A stretch of 64,000 bases of DNA, taken from assembly GCF_001642995.1 (NCBI RefSeq), contig NZ_LOHS01000113.1, positions 1-64,000 of the forward strand. Direction: 5' to 3'. Below are positions 33,208 to 40,647 of this stretch, one piece after another; position 1 is the first letter of the stretch; every line of letters begins with the position of its first letter. The notes beneath the pieces are model-generated. The model did no database searches. It was not told the origin of the DNA and worked only from the letters and a program-made list of their open reading frames with translations. Source of the stretch: Streptomyces jeddahensis. GTDB taxonomy: Bacteria > Actinomycetota > Actinomycetes > Streptomycetales > Streptomycetaceae. The position numbers and the translations under genes are program-made.

Positions 33208-33966
33208 GTGTCGACGCCGTTCTATGTCTCACCTCAGCAGGCGATGGCCGATCGGGCCGAGTATGCCCGGAAGGGTATTGCCCGCGGTCGCAGCCTGGTC
33301 GTGCTGCAGTATGCCGACGGCATCGTGTTCGTCGGTGAGAATCCGTCCCGTGCGCTGCACAAGTTCAGCGAGATCTATGACCGGATCGGTTTTGCGGCCG
33401 CCGGCAAGTACAACGAGTACGAGAATCTGCGGATCGGCGGTGTGCGCTATGCGGATCTGCGTGGTTACACCTATGACCGTGATGACGTGACGGCGCGTGG
33501 TCTGGCGAACGTCTACGCCCAGACGCTCGGCACGATCTTCTCGAGTGCGGCGGAGAAGCCGTACGAGGTGGAGCTGGTGGTCGCGGAGGTGGGGGAGACC
33601 CCCGAGGGTGACCAGATCTATCGGCTGCCGCATGACGGGTCGATCGTGGATGAGCACGGTTCGGTCGCGGTGGGTGGCAATGCGGAGCAGATCAGCAGCT
33701 ATCTGGACCAGCGGCATCGGGACGGTATGTCGCTTGCGGAGGCCCTGAAGCTGGCTGTGCAGGCGTTGTCGCGGGACACCAATGGCAGTGAGCGGGAGAT
33801 CCCCGCGGAGCGGCTGGAGGTGGCGGTTCTGGACCGTACGCGTCCGCAGAAGCGGAAGTTCAAGCGGATTGTGGGGCGTCAGCTGTCGCGTCTGCTGGAG
33901 GGGGATGGTTCGTCGGGGCTGTCGAAGGCTCCGTCGGACGATGTCGAGGACTCCGAGGAGGAGTAG
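33208..33966 (+). CDS. prcA: Proteasome alpha subunit
   Basis: Forms the outer rings of the 20S proteasome and gates substrate entry; 252 residues. The N-terminus (MSTPFYVSPQQAMADRAEYARKGIARG, cited by its start and the conserved YVSPQQ) is the gating segment, and the body follows the alpha-subunit fold without a catalytic threonine. The C-terminal 40 residues are basic, then strongly acidic (DDVEDSEEE), a variable tail. Start is GTG with AAAGGGACGG upstream. It completes the arc-dop-pup-prcBA set. Confidence 0.97.
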   Translation: MSTPFYVSPQQAMADRAEYARKGIARGRSLVVLQYADGIVFVGENPSRALHKFSEIYDRIGFAAAGKYNEYENLRIGGVRYADLRGYTYDRDDVTARGLANVYAQTLGTIFSSAAEKPYEVELVVAEVGETPEGDQIYRLPHDGSIVDEHGSVAVGGNAEQISSYLDQRHRDGMSLAEALKLAVQALSRDTNGSEREIPAERLEVAVLDRTRPQKRKFKRIVGRQLSRLLEGDGSSGLSKAPSDDVEDSEEE

Positions 33967-34062
33967 CCGGAGGAGTGGTCCTCGCTCGCCTTGTTTGTTG
34001 CGTCGCGTCCCCGTTGCCTTTCGGTCACGGGGACGCGGTCGTGTGCAGGCAGGGTTGTTCGG

Positions 34063-35070
34063 TCACGGCTGGGCGGGTGGGGGTGCTGTCGAGTTGCGTA
34101 CGACGAGCTGGACGGGCAGGTCGTCGGCGTTCGCGGGCCGGCCGTCGAGTACGGCGAGGAGCGCGGTCATGCCTCGCTCGCCCACGTGTTCCGCGGGGAG
34201 CCGCACGGTGGTGAGTTCCGGGTCGACGGCGGTGGCGAGGGTGAGGTCGTCGAAGCCAGTCACGGAGAGGTCTTCGGGGATGCGTAGGCCGAGTCGTCGT
34301 GCGGCTTTGCAGGCGCCGACGGCGAGGATGTCGTCGTCGCAGATCAGGGCGGTGGGGCGGGGGCCTGGTGCGGTGAGGGCGGCTTCGGTGGCGTCCCGTG
34401 AGGCGTCGATGCTCAGGGGCGTGGTGACGGTGCGGAGCTCGGCGCCGGGGATGTCCTTGAGTGCGCTGCTCAGGGCCCGGGCGCGTACCTCGAAGGTCCA
34501 GGAGCTGATGGCGGAGGCGATGTGCAGGAAGCGCCGGTGGCCGAGGGCGAGGAGGTGGTCGGTGATCTGGCGCATGCCGTCGGCGAGGTCGAGGTTGACG
34601 GTGGCGGCGCCGGGGCCCTCGTCGGGGTCGCTGTCGAGCATGACGAGGGGGAGTTCGTCGCCGCGGATGGCGGCGAGGGCGTCGGCGGCCATGGAGGAGG
34701 CGATGACGCCGTCGAGGGCGGCTGCTGCGGAGTCGAAGGGGTCGCGGGCGGGGCCGATGCCCTCGGGTGAGGGGTAGAGGACGACGCCGAAGCCGTGTTC
34801 GGCGGCGATGCGGGCGGCGCCGGTGTAGACGCGGGCGAAGAACTCGTTGGTGAGGGCCGGTACGACGAGGAGCGCGGTTCGGGTGCGGCCGAGGCGGAGG
34901 TTGCGGGCGGCGAGGTTGGGCCGGTAGCCGAGTTGGCGGGCGGCGTCGCGGACGCGTTCGGCGGTGGGTTCGGAGACGCGGCCGCGCCATTTGTCGCCGA
35001 GGACGAGGGAGACGGCGGCCTGGGAGACTCCGGCCGCCCGGGCCACGTCCTTGCTCGTGGTCCGCGCCAC
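34063..35070 (-). CDS. LacI-family transcription regulator
   Basis: Repressor of 335 residues. The N-terminal LacI helix-turn-helix and hinge (about 4-60; TSKDVARAAGVSQAAVSLVL) is followed by a periplasmic-binding-protein-like effector domain (about 65-330) with the CDDDILAVGACKAARRLGLRIPEDLSVTGFDD pattern (ends cited) typical of the family. Effectors are usually sugars or nucleosides. It is divergent from an MFS transporter gene, which it probably controls together with itself. Start is GTG at 35070 after GGAAGGAG. Confidence 0.92.
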   Translation of the reverse strand: MARTTSKDVARAAGVSQAAVSLVLGDKWRGRVSEPTAERVRDAARQLGYRPNLAARNLRLGRTRTALLVVPALTNEFFARVYTGAARIAAEHGFGVVLYPSPEGIGPARDPFDSAAAALDGVIASSMAADALAAIRGDELPLVMLDSDPDEGPGAATVNLDLADGMRQITDHLLALGHRRFLHIASAISSWTFEVRARALSSALKDIPGAELRTVTTPLSIDASRDATEAALTAPGPRPTALICDDDILAVGACKAARRLGLRIPEDLSVTGFDDLTLATAVDPELTTVRLPAEHVGERGMTALLAVLDGRPANADDLPVQLVVRNSTAPPPAQP

Positions 35071-35166
35071 GGGGGCTCCTTCCGTGCTGTGCCGTGTGCA
35101 CTCGGCTCCTTTGCCGGCCCGGCGGTGTCCGGCGCAATGAGGTGGACCGGGGAACTGGGCTCATGG

Positions 35167-35193
35167 TACGTATGGCGGACGACGTTATACGTA
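35167..35193. promoter_or_regulatory. Paired TACGTA sites in the lacI-MFS promoter region
   Basis: TACGTA occurs at 35167-35172 and 35188-35193, 21 bp apart centre to centre, two turns of the helix. The second lies in GTTATACGTAAAAC. They are candidate sites for the LacI-family regulator or overlapping divergent promoters. Confidence 0.5.
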
Positions 35194-35257
35194 AAACTTC
35201 GATCACCTCGGGCAGGGCGGCGGGCGCCACGGTGCGGGGGAGAGGGCGGGGCTGGCC

Positions 35258-36517
35258 ATGGCCGCGGGATATGCGGAGATTCTCCGGACGAGGCATGCGG
35301 CGCGGCTGCTCGCGGGCACCTTGGTGGGCCGTCTGCCGAATGCCACCGCGGCGATCGCGATCGTGCTGTTCGTGCGGGCGGAGGGCGGTTCGTACAGCCT
35401 TGCCGGGGCGCTGGCGGCGGTGTACGGCGTTGCGAACGCGGTGGGGCAGCCGGTGCTGGGGCGGCTCGTGGACCTGTACGGGCAGCCGCGTGTGCAGTTG
35501 CCGGCGGCGTTCGTGTCGGCTCTGGGCGCGGCGGTCTTCTCCTTCGCCGGCACCGACCGGCTCTGGGTGGCGCATGTCTCGGTGATCGTCGCCGGTCTGT
35601 TCGCGCCACCTCTGGAGGGTGGCCTGCGTGCCCTGTGGCCGAAGGTCCTGCGGCGTGAGGATCAGGTGCACACGGCGTACGCGATGGATGCTGTGGCGCA
35701 GGAGGTCATGTTCACGGTCGGGCCGCTGCTCATCACGCTGTGCGTCTCGCTGTGGTCGGCGCAGGCCGCGCTGCTGATCGTCAATGCGGTCGGTCTGCTG
35801 GGTGCGCTGTCCGTGGTGGTGTCCGAGCCGTCGCGTTCGTGGCGCTCGGCGCCCCGGGAGGCGCACTGGCTGGGTGCGCTGCGCTCGCCGGGGCTTCTGG
35901 TGCTGCTGGCCTCGCTGCTCTTCGTGGGGATGGCGCTCGGCTCCATCACGGTGGCCGCCGTGTCGTACGCCGACGGGCACGGGGGCGATGCGGTGTACGG
36001 CTGGCTGATGGCGGCGATCGGGCTGGGTGCCCTCCTCGGTGGTGCCGTGTACGGTGCGCGGCAGTGGAGTGGTGCGCCCGAGCGGCGGCTGCGCGGTCTG
36101 GTCGCGCTGCTCGCGCTGTTCTATCTGCCGCTGATGCTGATGCCCGGGCCTGTCGGGATGACGGCGCTGACGGCCCTTGCGGGCGTGTTCCTGGCGCCGT
36201 GCATAGCGTGTGCGTTCATCATCGTGGACCGGCATGCGCCGAGCGGCACGGTGACGGAGGCGTTCTCGTGGCTGGTGACGACGTTCACGGTGGGTGCGTC
36301 GGTGGGTACGGCCGCCGCGGGGCCGGTCGTGGAGTGGGGCGGGGCCGCGTGGGGGTTCGCGGTTCCGGGGGCGGTGGCGTGCGCCGCGCTGCTTGTCCTG
36401 CTGGCCGGAGGGCGGGTCCTTGCAGCTCCCGGTGGCAGCACGAAGTTGGCGGCTGCTTCGGAAAATGATCGAAACGGTGCTGTCGAACCCGGTTTCACTG
36501 CTGGGCATCAGGCGTAA
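35258..36517 (+). CDS. MFS transporter
   Basis: Membrane transporter of the major facilitator superfamily, 419 residues with about 12 hydrophobic helices. The first helix pair carries LPNATAAIAIVLFVRAEGGSYSLAGAL, and the loop after helix 2 has GRLVDLYGQPRVQ, a version of the MFS motif A. The family resembles sugar or drug efflux MFS carriers, but the substrate is not predictable. Its divergence from a LacI-type regulator suggests induction by a small metabolite. ATG at 35258 has a weak ribosome binding site. pafA starts only 10 bp after its stop codon but from its own promoter. Confidence 0.87.
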   Translation: MAAGYAEILRTRHAARLLAGTLVGRLPNATAAIAIVLFVRAEGGSYSLAGALAAVYGVANAVGQPVLGRLVDLYGQPRVQLPAAFVSALGAAVFSFAGTDRLWVAHVSVIVAGLFAPPLEGGLRALWPKVLRREDQVHTAYAMDAVAQEVMFTVGPLLITLCVSLWSAQAALLIVNAVGLLGALSVVVSEPSRSWRSAPREAHWLGALRSPGLLVLLASLLFVGMALGSITVAAVSYADGHGGDAVYGWLMAAIGLGALLGGAVYGARQWSGAPERRLRGLVALLALFYLPLMLMPGPVGMTALTALAGVFLAPCIACAFIIVDRHAPSGTVTEAFSWLVTTFTVGASVGTAAAGPVVEWGGAAWGFAVPGAVACAALLVLLAGGRVLAAPGGSTKLAAASENDRNGAVEPGFTAGHQA

Positions 36518-36520
36518 TGT
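36515..36520 (+). promoter_or_regulatory. -10 box of pafA, predicted leaderless start
   Basis: TAATGT overlaps the MFS stop codon (TAA at 36515-36517) and ends 6 nt before the pafA ATG. Confidence 0.5.
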
Positions 36521-36526
36521 TCAGTC

Positions 36527-37888
36527 ATGGACCGCCGCATTTTCGGGCTGGAGAACGAGTACGGCGTCACGTGCACGTTCAGGGGACAGCGCCGCCTGTC
36601 TCCTGACGAGGTGGCGCGGTACCTCTTCCGCCGTGTCGTGTCATGGGGCCGTAGCAGCAATGTGTTTCTGCGCAACGGCGCCCGCCTCTATCTCGACGTC
36701 GGGTCACATCCGGAATATGCAACTCCCGAATGTGACAATGTGATCGAACTTGTCACGCACGACAAGGCGGGCGAGCGCATTCTGGAAGGCCTGCTCGTGG
36801 ACGCCGAACGCCGCCTGCACGAGGAGGGAATCGCGGGCGACGTCTACCTCTTCAAGAACAACACCGATTCGGCGGGCAACTCCTACGGCTGCCATGAGAA
36901 CTACCTGGTGGCGCGGCACGGGGAGTTCTCGCGGCTCGCGGACATCCTCATTCCGTTCCTGGTCACCAGGCAGCTGCTGTGCGGCGCGGGCAAGGTGCTG
37001 CAGACGCCGCGCGGCGCCGTGTACTGCGTGAGTCAGCGTGCCGAGCACATCTGGGAGGGCGTCAGCTCCGCCACGACCCGCTCCCGGCCCATCATCAACA
37101 CCCGCGACGAGCCGCACGCGGACGCCGAGCGTTACCGCAGGCTGCACGTCATCGTCGGCGACTCCAACATGTCGGAGACGACGATGCTGCTGAAGGTCGG
37201 CGCGACCGACCTGGTGCTGCGCATGATCGAGGCGGGCACGGTCATGCGGGACCTCACGCTGGAGAACCCGATCCGGGCGATCCGCGAGGTCAGCCACGAC
37301 ATCACGGGCCGCCGCAAGGTGCGCCTCGCCAGCGGCCGGGAGGCCTCCGCGCTCGAGGTGCAGCGCGAGTACTACGAGAAGGCGCTGGACTTCTGCGAGC
37401 GCCGCGGAATCCGCACGGGCACGGTCGAGCAGGTCCTCGAGCTGTGGGGCCGCACGCTGGACGCGATCGAGCAGGAGGACCTCGACCGGATCGGCACCGA
37501 GATCGACTGGGTGATGAAGTACAAGCTCATCGAGCGGTACCGCACCAAGCACAACATGACGATGTCGCATCCGCGGGTCGCGCAGATAGACCTCGCCTAC
37601 CACGACATCCACCGCCGTCGCGGGCTGTACTACCTGCTCGAGAAGAAGGGACAAGCCGCCCGTATCTGCAACGACTTGAAGATTTTCGAGGGCAAGTCGG
37701 TGCCCCCGCAGACCACTCGTGCCCGGCTGCGCGGCGACTTCATCCGCCGTGCCCAGGAGCAGCGCCGCGATTTCACGGTGGACTGGGTGCACCTCAAGCT
37801 CAACGACCAGGCGCAGCGCACCGTGCTGTGCAAGGACCCCTTCCGTTCGGTCGACGACAGGGTGGAAAAGCTGATCGCCGGGATGTGA
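36527..37888 (+). CDS. pafA: Pup-protein ligase
   Basis: PafA phosphorylates the C-terminal Glu of deamidated Pup with ATP and joins it to a lysine of the target protein. The 453-residue enzyme starts MDRRIFGLENEYGVTC with the metal- and ATP-binding Glu residues. It then shows FKNNTDSAGNSYGCHENYL and RPIINTRDEPHADAERYRRLH, blocks shared with Dop. It lacks the Dop loop, and the C-terminal domain (about 400-453) is typical of PafA. It is separated from dop and pup by about 5 kb, as in other Streptomyces. A hairpin follows. Confidence 0.97.
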   Translation: MDRRIFGLENEYGVTCTFRGQRRLSPDEVARYLFRRVVSWGRSSNVFLRNGARLYLDVGSHPEYATPECDNVIELVTHDKAGERILEGLLVDAERRLHEEGIAGDVYLFKNNTDSAGNSYGCHENYLVARHGEFSRLADILIPFLVTRQLLCGAGKVLQTPRGAVYCVSQRAEHIWEGVSSATTRSRPIINTRDEPHADAERYRRLHVIVGDSNMSETTMLLKVGATDLVLRMIEAGTVMRDLTLENPIRAIREVSHDITGRRKVRLASGREASALEVQREYYEKALDFCERRGIRTGTVEQVLELWGRTLDAIEQEDLDRIGTEIDWVMKYKLIERYRTKHNMTMSHPRVAQIDLAYHDIHRRRGLYYLLEKKGQAARICNDLKIFEGKSVPPQTTRARLRGDFIRRAQEQRRDFTVDWVHLKLNDQAQRTVLCKDPFRSVDDRVEKLIAGM

Positions 37889-37900
37889 CGCGGAATCAGC

Positions 37901-37938
37901 GAGTGTGACCGGGAACAGACGAGTGTGACCGGGAACAG
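37901..37938 (+). repeat. 18-bp direct repeat after pafA
   Basis: GAGTGTGACCGGGAACAG occurs at 37901-37918 and again at 37921-37938, between the pafA stop codon and its terminator. Confidence 0.75.
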
Positions 37939-37952
37939 CAGTACGCAACGCG

Positions 37953-37981
37953 GGGCGCCGTACGTTCCTCGTACGGCGCCC
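37953..37981 (+). terminator. Terminator of pafA
   Basis: GGGCGCCGTACG (37953-37964) pairs with CGTACGGCGCCC (37970-37981), a perfect 12-bp stem with a TTCCT loop. Confidence 0.82.
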
Positions 37982-38042
37982 TCGTCTGCCCGTAGAGTTG
38001 CGCGCACGTCAACTACAAGATCGACCGATACGAGGCCCCACC

Positions 38043-39029
38043 GTGCGCCGACGCTCCCTGCTCCTTGCCGTTCCGGCCGGCCTGCTCACGCTTGCCGGCT
38101 GCGGTGACGACAAGGCCGACAAGGCCGAGTCCAGCCCGTCCCCCACCGCCTCGGCGGAGCCCACCGCGAAGATCGTGTCCGGGCCGGTGCCCGAGGTCAC
38201 GGCGGGTACGGGGTTCGGCGAGAAGCCGACCGTCGCCAAGGGCTCGGGTGATCCGTCGAAGGACCTCGCGGTGAAGGTCCTGATCGAGGGCAAGGGCGCG
38301 GAGGTTGCCAAGGGCGACTATCTGCAGGCCCACTACCTCGGTCAGATCTGGAACACGGCCAAGGTCTTCGACAACTCCTTCGACCGCGGCGCGCCCTCGG
38401 TCTTCCCGATCGGGGTCGGCCAGGTCATTCCCGGATGGGACCAGGCGCTGGTCGGCAAGAAGGTCGGCAGCCGGGTGGAACTGGCCATTCCGCCGGCCAT
38501 GGGCTACGGCTCCGAGGGCAACGAGCAGGCGGGCATCAAGGGGACGGACACCCTCGTCTTCGTCGTCGACCTCGTGGACTCCTTCGGCCCCCAGAGCTCC
38601 GCGAAGGGCGGGGTCGTCGCTCAGGACGACATCGACCTGCCCAAGGTCGGTACGAACACGGACGGCAAGGCGCCTTCCATCGACGTCCCCAAGAAGGACG
38701 CCCCGACGGAGCTCGTAGCCACCTACGTGATCGAGGGCGACGGCGCGGAGGTGAAGGCCACCGACAGCCTCCTCGTGCAGTACAAGGGCGTGTTGTGGGA
38801 CGGCGGCAAGGAGTTCGACTCCACGTACTCGCGCGGCCAGCTCGCCTCGTTCTCCCTGCAGCAGGTCGTCAAGGGCTGGTCGCAGGGCCTGACCGGCAAG
38901 AAGGTCGGCAGCCGTGTCCTCGTCGTCGTCCCGCCGGCCCTCGGCTACGGCGACAACCCGCCGAGCGGCAGCGACATCAAGAAGGACTCCACGCTGGTCT
39001 TCTCCGTCGACATCCTGGCGAAGATGTAA
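38043..39029 (+). CDS. FKBP-type peptidyl-prolyl isomerase lipoprotein, two FKBP domains
   Basis: Surface lipoprotein that helps extracytoplasmic protein folding, 328 residues. The signal peptide ends in the lipobox LTLAGC (Cys about 20). A low-complexity spacer follows, then two FKBP domains: about 80-185, with FPIGVGQVIPGWDQALVGKKVGSR, and about 220-328, with SLQQVVKGWSQGLTGKKVGSR (ends cited). The isomerase pocket is better conserved in the first domain (VFDNSF, Y-x-F-like contacts). The GTG at 38043 is chosen since the signal peptide begins there. The cytosolic single-domain FKBP follows after 43 bp. Confidence 0.92.
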   Translation: MRRRSLLLAVPAGLLTLAGCGDDKADKAESSPSPTASAEPTAKIVSGPVPEVTAGTGFGEKPTVAKGSGDPSKDLAVKVLIEGKGAEVAKGDYLQAHYLGQIWNTAKVFDNSFDRGAPSVFPIGVGQVIPGWDQALVGKKVGSRVELAIPPAMGYGSEGNEQAGIKGTDTLVFVVDLVDSFGPQSSAKGGVVAQDDIDLPKVGTNTDGKAPSIDVPKKDAPTELVATYVIEGDGAEVKATDSLLVQYKGVLWDGGKEFDSTYSRGQLASFSLQQVVKGWSQGLTGKKVGSRVLVVVPPALGYGDNPPSGSDIKKDSTLVFSVDILAKM

Positions 39030-39072
39030 GACTGTCCGCGTTGCCCATCCGTACCAAGCAGGAGCATTTCAC

Positions 39073-39447
39073 GTGAGCATCGAGAAGCCTGAGATCGACT
39101 TCCCGGGCGGCGAGCCCCCGGCGGACCTCGAGATCAAGGACATCTGGGAGGGCGACGGCCCGGAGGCGAAGGCGGGCGACACCGTCTCCGTCCACTACGT
39201 GGGCGTGGCCTTCTCCACCGGCGAGGAGTTCGACGCGTCCTGGAACCGCGGCACGCCGCTGCAGTTCCAGCTGGGCGTCGGCCAGGTCATCGCCGGATGG
39301 GACCGGGGCGTGCAGGGCATGAAGGTCGGCGGGCGCCGCCAGCTGACCATCCCTGCGCACCTCGCGTACGGCGACCGCGGCGCCGGCGGCGGCCGCATCA
39401 AGCCGGGCGAGACCCTGATCTTCGTCTGCGACCTGGTCGCGGTCTGA
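39073..39447 (+). CDS. FKBP-type peptidyl-prolyl isomerase (cytosolic)
   Basis: Single-domain FK506-binding isomerase of 124 residues without a signal peptide. It shows the full FKBP core: VSVHYVGVAFSTGEEFDASW, then GVGQVIAGWDRGVQGMKVGGRRQL, then PAHLAYGDRGAGG and the closing LIFVCDLVAV (ends cited). It should speed cis-trans isomerisation of proline bonds during folding and bind FK506 or rapamycin. GTG at 39073 follows AGGAG. It probably shares a transcript with the lipoprotein FKBP and ends before the repeats and terminator at 39505-39611. Confidence 0.95.
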   Translation: MSIEKPEIDFPGGEPPADLEIKDIWEGDGPEAKAGDTVSVHYVGVAFSTGEEFDASWNRGTPLQFQLGVGQVIAGWDRGVQGMKVGGRRQLTIPAHLAYGDRGAGGGRIKPGETLIFVCDLVAV

Positions 39448-39504
39448 ACCGACACCCTGTCCGGCCGATCGGAACGCCTGGGCCGACCGGCCGGACACCC
39501 TGAG

Positions 39505-39580
39505 TGATCACATCCGGTCACACCCGGTGAGTCGGGAGTGCTGATCACATCCGGTCAGCAGCCCTGATCACAACCGGTCA
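39505..39580 (+). repeat. Three copies of a 16-bp repeat upstream of pafB
   Basis: TGATCACATCCGGTCA occurs at 39505-39520 and 39542-39557, and TGATCACAACCGGTCA at 39565-39580. Spacings are 37 and 23 bp. The set lies between the FKBP gene and its terminator. Confidence 0.85.
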
Positions 39581-39585
39581 GGAGT

Positions 39586-39611
39586 GGGCCCATGCCTTCT
39601 GGCATGGGCCC
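39586..39611 (+). terminator. Terminator upstream of pafB
   Basis: GGGCCCATGCC (39586-39596) pairs with GGCATGGGCCC (39601-39611) on a TTCT loop, followed by TCGGCTTTTG. One of the few hairpins here with a T-run. Confidence 0.88.
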
Positions 39612-39678
39612 TCGGCTTTTGCCGCGACACCGCGGAGCGGTACGGTCGACGATCGAAGCATCATAGGGAAGGGCGTCG

Positions 39679-40632
39679 ATGGCCATCTCCAAGGCCGAGC
39701 GGCTGATGAATCTGGCGCTGTGTCTGCTCGGGACGCGGCGGCCGCTCAGCAAGCGCGAGCTGCGCGGCTCCATCGAGGCCTACCTGGAAGCCGGCTCGGA
39801 CGACTCCTTCAACCGCATGTTCGAGCGGGACAAGGACGATCTGCGCGAGCTCGGCCTGGTCATCGAGACGGTGGAGAACCTCGACGGCGAGGTCGGCTAC
39901 CTGGCGCGCCGCGACAGCAACCGGCTTCCCCCGGTCACGCTCGACGCCGAGGAGGCCGCCGCGCTCGGCCTCGCCGCCAAGGTCTGGCAGCAGGCGAGGC
40001 TCGCCGGAGCCGCCAGCGGCGCCCTGCAGAAGCTGCGCGCCGCGGGCCTTCCCGAGGACGTCGATCCCTACGGGGCGCATGGCGCACTGGAGCCGCACAT
40101 CCCCGTCCACGAAGCGGCATTCGAACCGCTGATGCTCGCCTGCCGCGACCGCCGCCCGGTCGCCTTCGAGTACCGCAAGGCCACCGCGGCCCGCCCCGAG
40201 CTGCGCCAGGTCGAGCCCTGGGCGCTGGAGTGCTGGCGCGGCCACTGGTACCTGGCCGGCTGGGACCGCGAGCGCGCCGCCGAGCGCGTCTTCCGCCTCT
40301 CCCGTATCACCGGGAAGGTCCGCAACCGTCCCGGAAAGTTCACCACCGCCGTGCCCGACGTCGTCACCGTCCGCGAGACCGTCGCGAGCTGGGCGGGCGA
40401 GATCGCCGACCGCAGCGCCCAGATCAGGCTGCGCGCGGGCGCGGGGTACCCGCTGCGCGCCAAGGCCGTCTCCGTAACGGAACTCGGCGACGGCTGGGAC
40501 GAGTTGGAGATTCCGTACGGGCACGGCCTGGACGCCTGGCTGGTGGAGTTCGGGCCCGACGTGGTGGTCCTGGAGCCCGCCGAGCTGCGGGCGGACGTCG
40601 TGGACCGGCTGCGCGCCGTGGCCAAGGGCTGA
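39679..40632 (+). CDS. pafB: WYL-domain transcription activator PafB
   Basis: One half of the PafBC DNA-damage response regulator, 317 residues. The N-terminal winged helix (about 1-75; SKRELRGSIEAYLEAGSDDSFNRMFERDKDDLRELG) is followed by the WYL domain (about 135-215), with EPWALECWRGHWYLAGWDRERA carrying the W-x-L signature and conserved arginines in the VFRLSRI segment. A WCX extension completes the protein. PafBC activates RecA-independent damage promoters in mycobacteria. It is followed after 15 bp by pafC and is surely co-transcribed with it. Confidence 0.94.
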   Translation: MAISKAERLMNLALCLLGTRRPLSKRELRGSIEAYLEAGSDDSFNRMFERDKDDLRELGLVIETVENLDGEVGYLARRDSNRLPPVTLDAEEAAALGLAAKVWQQARLAGAASGALQKLRAAGLPEDVDPYGAHGALEPHIPVHEAAFEPLMLACRDRRPVAFEYRKATAARPELRQVEPWALECWRGHWYLAGWDRERAAERVFRLSRITGKVRNRPGKFTTAVPDVVTVRETVASWAGEIADRSAQIRLRAGAGYPLRAKAVSVTELGDGWDELEIPYGHGLDAWLVEFGPDVVVLEPAELRADVVDRLRAVAKG

Positions 40633-40647
40633 GGGGACGTAACCGAC

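Noticed and set aside
34025..36508. 827-residue frame on the minus strand across lacI and the MFS gene
   Set aside because: Arg/Pro/His-rich sequence without any domain, conflicting with two convincing genes.
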